Below are positions 61,478 to 64,000 of a stretch of 64,000 nt of DNA, piece by piece. Below the pieces are notes generated by a model. It was not told the DNA's origin, ran no database searches, and worked only from the letters and a program-made list of their open reading frames with translations. Numbering within the stretch: the first letter of the stretch is position 1; each line of letters starts with the position of its first letter. Source of the DNA: UBA2330 sp049293015 (lineage in GTDB: Bacteria > Bacteroidota > Ignavibacteria > Tepidaquicellales > Tepidaquicellaceae); contig JBATSB010000111.1 in assembly GCA_049293015.1 (NCBI GenBank), forward strand, positions 25,299 to 89,298, written 5' to 3'. Made by a program: the position numbers and the translations under genes.

Positions 61478-63511
61478 TTACTTGAACTGATTAAAACTTC
61501 CCTCCTGAGAAATGCGGGCATTTAGGGAATCATTCACGATTGCCAGATGATCCTTTGCGATTTTATTTAAAGGCTCCATCGTAATCACTTTATCAAGTAG
61601 AATCTTTGCTTCTTCAAACCGTCCTTTGTTGCTAAGATATATTCCATAATACAAATTAGCATCCTTGAAATTTGGCATAATTGTCAGTGCTGTATTTAAA
61701 TCCTTTTCATAATTGGCATCATCATTTAAAATAGAATATCCATAAGCTCTCAGATAATAAGCGTATGCATAATCAGGTTCTAATACTAAAAGACGATTCA
61801 TAAAATAAATCAACTGCTGTGCTGCTTTCTGGTTTACTAATTTCAATCCATACATGACAAGTTCATTTGCTTCTCGGGAAAGTACATGTGTCTCATCCGG
61901 ATTGAATTTATATATATCCATTATTTCAGGTGAAACATTGTCAGGAGTAGTATATAAAGGAGTTTGATTAGCAACCCGGTACCATTCTCTTAAAAATGCA
62001 AGATAAGTAACGTTATGCTCTTTGAGATACTCGGACATGTATTGAACATAATCTTTGTCATTAATTTTTGAAATTAATTCAGGTGTAACGAGTCCTGCTA
62101 CGTCAACGACTTTCCTCCCGCTGTAAAAACCAATTGCACCCACATCATGAGTTGCAATAATATCTCCTTCTTTGGAATATTTCTGGAACCAGTAAGCTGC
62201 ATTAACCTGTCTGTCATGAATGAAACGGCATTCTACGGCATATGCTACTCTTGTTTCATCATAATTTTTTATACCATTAAAATAAGTGATGCCGATCAAT
62301 ATGTAAAATATACTTCTTGAAAATAATGGGTTATTTGAAAATTTGTTTATTATTCTTGCCATATCTCTGAATCCAATCGTTCCTACAAGAATAAAAAAAG
62401 GAATAATCGGCATCATATATCTTCCAAATCTGTGAGCATAAGGAAGTTTATACCAGTAAATAAAAACCATTATCAGAGCGAAAGCTATATATAAAGTGTT
62501 TTGATTGTAATTCTTTTTATAAATGTCATAAATTAATTTACCAAACGAAAATAGAAATCCGATCATAATAAAATAATATGACCCGCCAATTGAAACAGGA
62601 TAGAAAGAACCTTCTTTAAAATAATTCCAGACCTCTAAGCTCAAAAAATCCCAGCGGCTTCTGAATTCAGGTGAGTAATAAGTAAGCTTGGCATTGTAGG
62701 TGTTTGGAAGTAACGTACCTGAAAGAAAATAATTCATCCCGAAATATGCAGCTATAATAACGCCAAAAATTATTCCGATCGTTTTAATATCTTTAGATGT
62801 AAATAATTTTAAATTTAACTGATCTTTCGAATAATGTTTTACTAATAAATAATCAATAACTAAAGCAGCAATAAAAGCTACTCCGTCGGGTCTTGTCCAT
62901 ATTACAAGTCCGAGAAAAACTGCAAGCGGTATGGCACTCCTTATCCGGTAAAAATATGCACATCCCAGAAGTAAAAAAATGAACATTGTAGTTTCCATTC
63001 CCGATAACGAAATGAAATTCATCCATTTATCAATAATAAAAATTAATGTACAGAGAAGAGCAAATAAATTTTCTTTATCGAATTCGAAAGAGCTGAGTCT
63101 GTAAAAAGCAAGTGAGGAAAGTACAAAAAAACCAACTCCAAGTGCATAGCTCAGGATCATTTCATTCGAAATAATTAAAAATCCAATGGCAACTAAAAAG
63201 GTATATAGGGGGGAAGTAGAACCGGCAGTTACCATCTCTCCTTTAAAAAAAGAAAAGCTGAAATATTCTATAAGATTCTTTCCGAATGTGAGATGGATCC
63301 ACGGATCATCTAACGGGAAGCTCATATACTTATTTGTATTTACTGCAAATCTCAGATAAATAAAAGCGAGAAAAATAGGCAGTAGAATAATTATTGCATA
63401 AAAAACTATTTTTAATACTTTACCGGGCTTGAAAGGTTCTTCAAAACTGTATTTTCCATAGTCTTCCTTATTAGTCCTTTTTTTCTTAACAGGAATTTTT
63501 ATTTTTTTCAT
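61478..63511 (-). CDS. GT-C-type membrane glycosyltransferase-like protein with TPR tail
   Basis: 677 residues from the ATG at 63511 (MKKIKIPVKKKRT); an ATG 12 codons upstream gives a less plausible leader. About 11 hydrophobic segments follow. The first external loop has DDPWIHLTFGKNLIEY, where the acidic pair matches the catalytic loop of GT-C lipid-linked-sugar transferases. From about residue 570 on the protein has TPR-like helical repeats (YAYAYYLRAYGYSILNDDANYEKDLNTAL, ANLYYGIYLSNKGRFEEAKILLDKVI). Sugar donor and acceptor unknown. It is first in the unit with mltG. Confidence 0.8.
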   Translation of the reverse strand: MKKIKIPVKKKRTNKEDYGKYSFEEPFKPGKVLKIVFYAIIILLPIFLAFIYLRFAVNTNKYMSFPLDDPWIHLTFGKNLIEYFSFSFFKGEMVTAGSTSPLYTFLVAIGFLIISNEMILSYALGVGFFVLSSLAFYRLSSFEFDKENLFALLCTLIFIIDKWMNFISLSGMETTMFIFLLLGCAYFYRIRSAIPLAVFLGLVIWTRPDGVAFIAALVIDYLLVKHYSKDQLNLKLFTSKDIKTIGIIFGVIIAAYFGMNYFLSGTLLPNTYNAKLTYYSPEFRSRWDFLSLEVWNYFKEGSFYPVSIGGSYYFIMIGFLFSFGKLIYDIYKKNYNQNTLYIAFALIMVFIYWYKLPYAHRFGRYMMPIIPFFILVGTIGFRDMARIINKFSNNPLFSRSIFYILIGITYFNGIKNYDETRVAYAVECRFIHDRQVNAAYWFQKYSKEGDIIATHDVGAIGFYSGRKVVDVAGLVTPELISKINDKDYVQYMSEYLKEHNVTYLAFLREWYRVANQTPLYTTPDNVSPEIMDIYKFNPDETHVLSREANELVMYGLKLVNQKAAQQLIYFMNRLLVLEPDYAYAYYLRAYGYSILNDDANYEKDLNTALTIMPNFKDANLYYGIYLSNKGRFEEAKILLDKVITMEPLNKIAKDHLAIVNDSLNARISQEGSFNQFK

Positions 63512-63739
63512 ATAGAACAAAATAATTATTTGAATATGTAAATTCAATTTTTAAATTGCTGTGGTGTTTGTGAATCATTATTCCTGTACAAAAAGAAATG
63601 GCGTCTCAAATATTATTTTTAGTCAATAAAAAATGGTGTAACATTGAAAGTAATATGAAAGATTAATACGAGATCCAGTAACACAAACCTGAACTCCCGG
63701 TAATTATTGATGATCTCACTTCGGGATTTTTTTATAATG

Positions 63740-63785
63740 TATGTCTTTGCGAACCTGAATTTATTCGGGTGAAGCAATCCGAATT
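63740..63785. repeat. Diverged member of the TTTGCGA..GAAGCAATC repeat class
   Basis: GTCTTTGCGAACCTGAATTT followed by ATTCGGGTGAAGCAATCCGAA resembles the start of the sulfatase-flanking repeats, with a different stem (CCTGAAT / ATTCGGG). Confidence 0.5.
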
Positions 63786-63921
63786 TTATACTTATCTTTA
63801 ATTAAAAAGAATACTGGCTCCAAAATAAAATTATTATTCTCCTCTTGTAATTTTGGCATAACACGCGGAGATTTTCGCCGTCGGTAAATTAACAAAAGGG
63901 CTCACTTTCAATTTGAGTTAG

Positions 63922-63958
63922 TACGAATTATTTTCGTAGTAATACGAAATCTTTCGTA
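63922..63958 (+). promoter_or_regulatory. Two tandem dyads TACGAA(A)..(T)TTCGTA, operator-like
   Basis: The first dyad is TACGAA-N5-TTCGTA (63922-63938) and the second is TACGAAA-TC-TTTCGTA (63943-63958). Centres are about 20.5 bases apart, close to two helical turns. They end 32 bases before the ATG at 63991, so they may bind a regulator or form two RNA hairpins in the leader. Confidence 0.55.
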
Positions 63959-63990
63959 GCATATGAACTTCTTAACCGAAAGGAACCCTT

Positions 63991-64000
63991 ATGAAACAAA
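63991..64000 (+). CDS. Start of a further gene (truncated by the window)
   Basis: ATGAAACAAA is preceded at 7 bases by AAAGGAA, a good ribosome-binding site, and by the tandem dyads. Only Met-Lys-Gln is visible, so the product cannot be named. Confidence 0.45.

Noticed and set aside
1..64000. tRNA, rRNA or known riboswitch
   Set aside because: I found no stretch with a convincing cloverleaf, rRNA core motif or riboswitch consensus when reading; a covariance-model scan would be needed to exclude them.

Overview
This is a low-GC, densely coded stretch of a Gram-negative chromosome. It most likely comes from the Ignavibacteria (Chlorobi/Bacteroidetes side of the FCB group). The clearest marker is the secreted protein at 37.2-38.5 kb: its C-terminus has the type IX secretion sorting domain in the form I associate with Ignavibacteria (NYPNPFNP followed by KVFDVLGNEV and GVYFYKL). 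KdsA (lipopolysaccharide), lipobox proteins and an Omp85-type barrel agree with an outer membrane. Strong Shine-Dalgarno sites are rare, as in Bacteroidetes relatives. Taxonomy rests on motif recognition only. I saw no tRNA, rRNA, CRISPR array or intact prophage.

Layout. 0-3.4 kb: the end of glgB, deoC and two small unknown genes. 3.4-10.2 kb: a minus-strand pyrimidine/beta-alanine catabolic set (dihydropyrimidinase, NCS1 symporter, class III aminotransferase, malonate/methylmalonate-semialdehyde dehydrogenase), interrupted by a REP-associated tyrosine transposase (RAYT) with five small palindromes around it. 10.4-15.1 kb: a PIG-L deacetylase plus an iron/phosphonate-type ABC importer operon. 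15.2-19.9 kb: an OXA-type beta-lactamase lipoprotein, a half-length carB and ppk1. 20-30.4 kb: an unusual 780-residue secreted protein, then single genes for stress or housekeeping (DinB-like, MsrB, a small 2-TM protein, peroxiredoxin, DUF4159, AraC regulator, VOC protein, M13 peptidase, thioredoxin-like). 30.5-33 kb: eno-queA. 33.4-43 kb: DUF1579, a receiver-like protein, short NuoG, ferritin, a T9SS cargo protein, a sulfatase, a fused 2-oxoacid dehydrogenase E1 and a YciI-like protein. 43.2-51.1 kb: minus-strand operons (PPi-type PFK, ATP-type PFK, amino-acid permease; TrmH, KdsA, spermidine-synthase-like membrane protein). 51.1-57.7 kb: a barrel protein, a Spy/CpxP-like protein with a Cpx-like two-component pair, and a large metallopeptidase/propeller/Omp85 fusion. 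58.1-63.5 kb: a minus-strand operon of a GT-C protein, MltG, an ABC-2-like permease and UbiX. The window ends at the first codons of a further gene.

The most distinctive content lies between genes. At least four families of small structured repeats are scattered through the window: (i) AAACCGTT..AACGGTTT palindromes next to a RAYT, one of them embedded in the ABC ATPase coding sequence; (ii) GCAGAGTC..GACTCTGC hairpins near gene 3' ends, two of them with local duplications of the neighbouring gene's end; (iii) a roughly 265-bp element with nested inverted repeats, present twice; (iv) a hairpin-bearing repeat that flanks the sulfatase gene as direct repeats. There is also a 209-bp inverted-repeat (REPIN/MITE-like) element and a 7-bp tandem repeat found both in a promoter region and inside a T9SS sorting domain.
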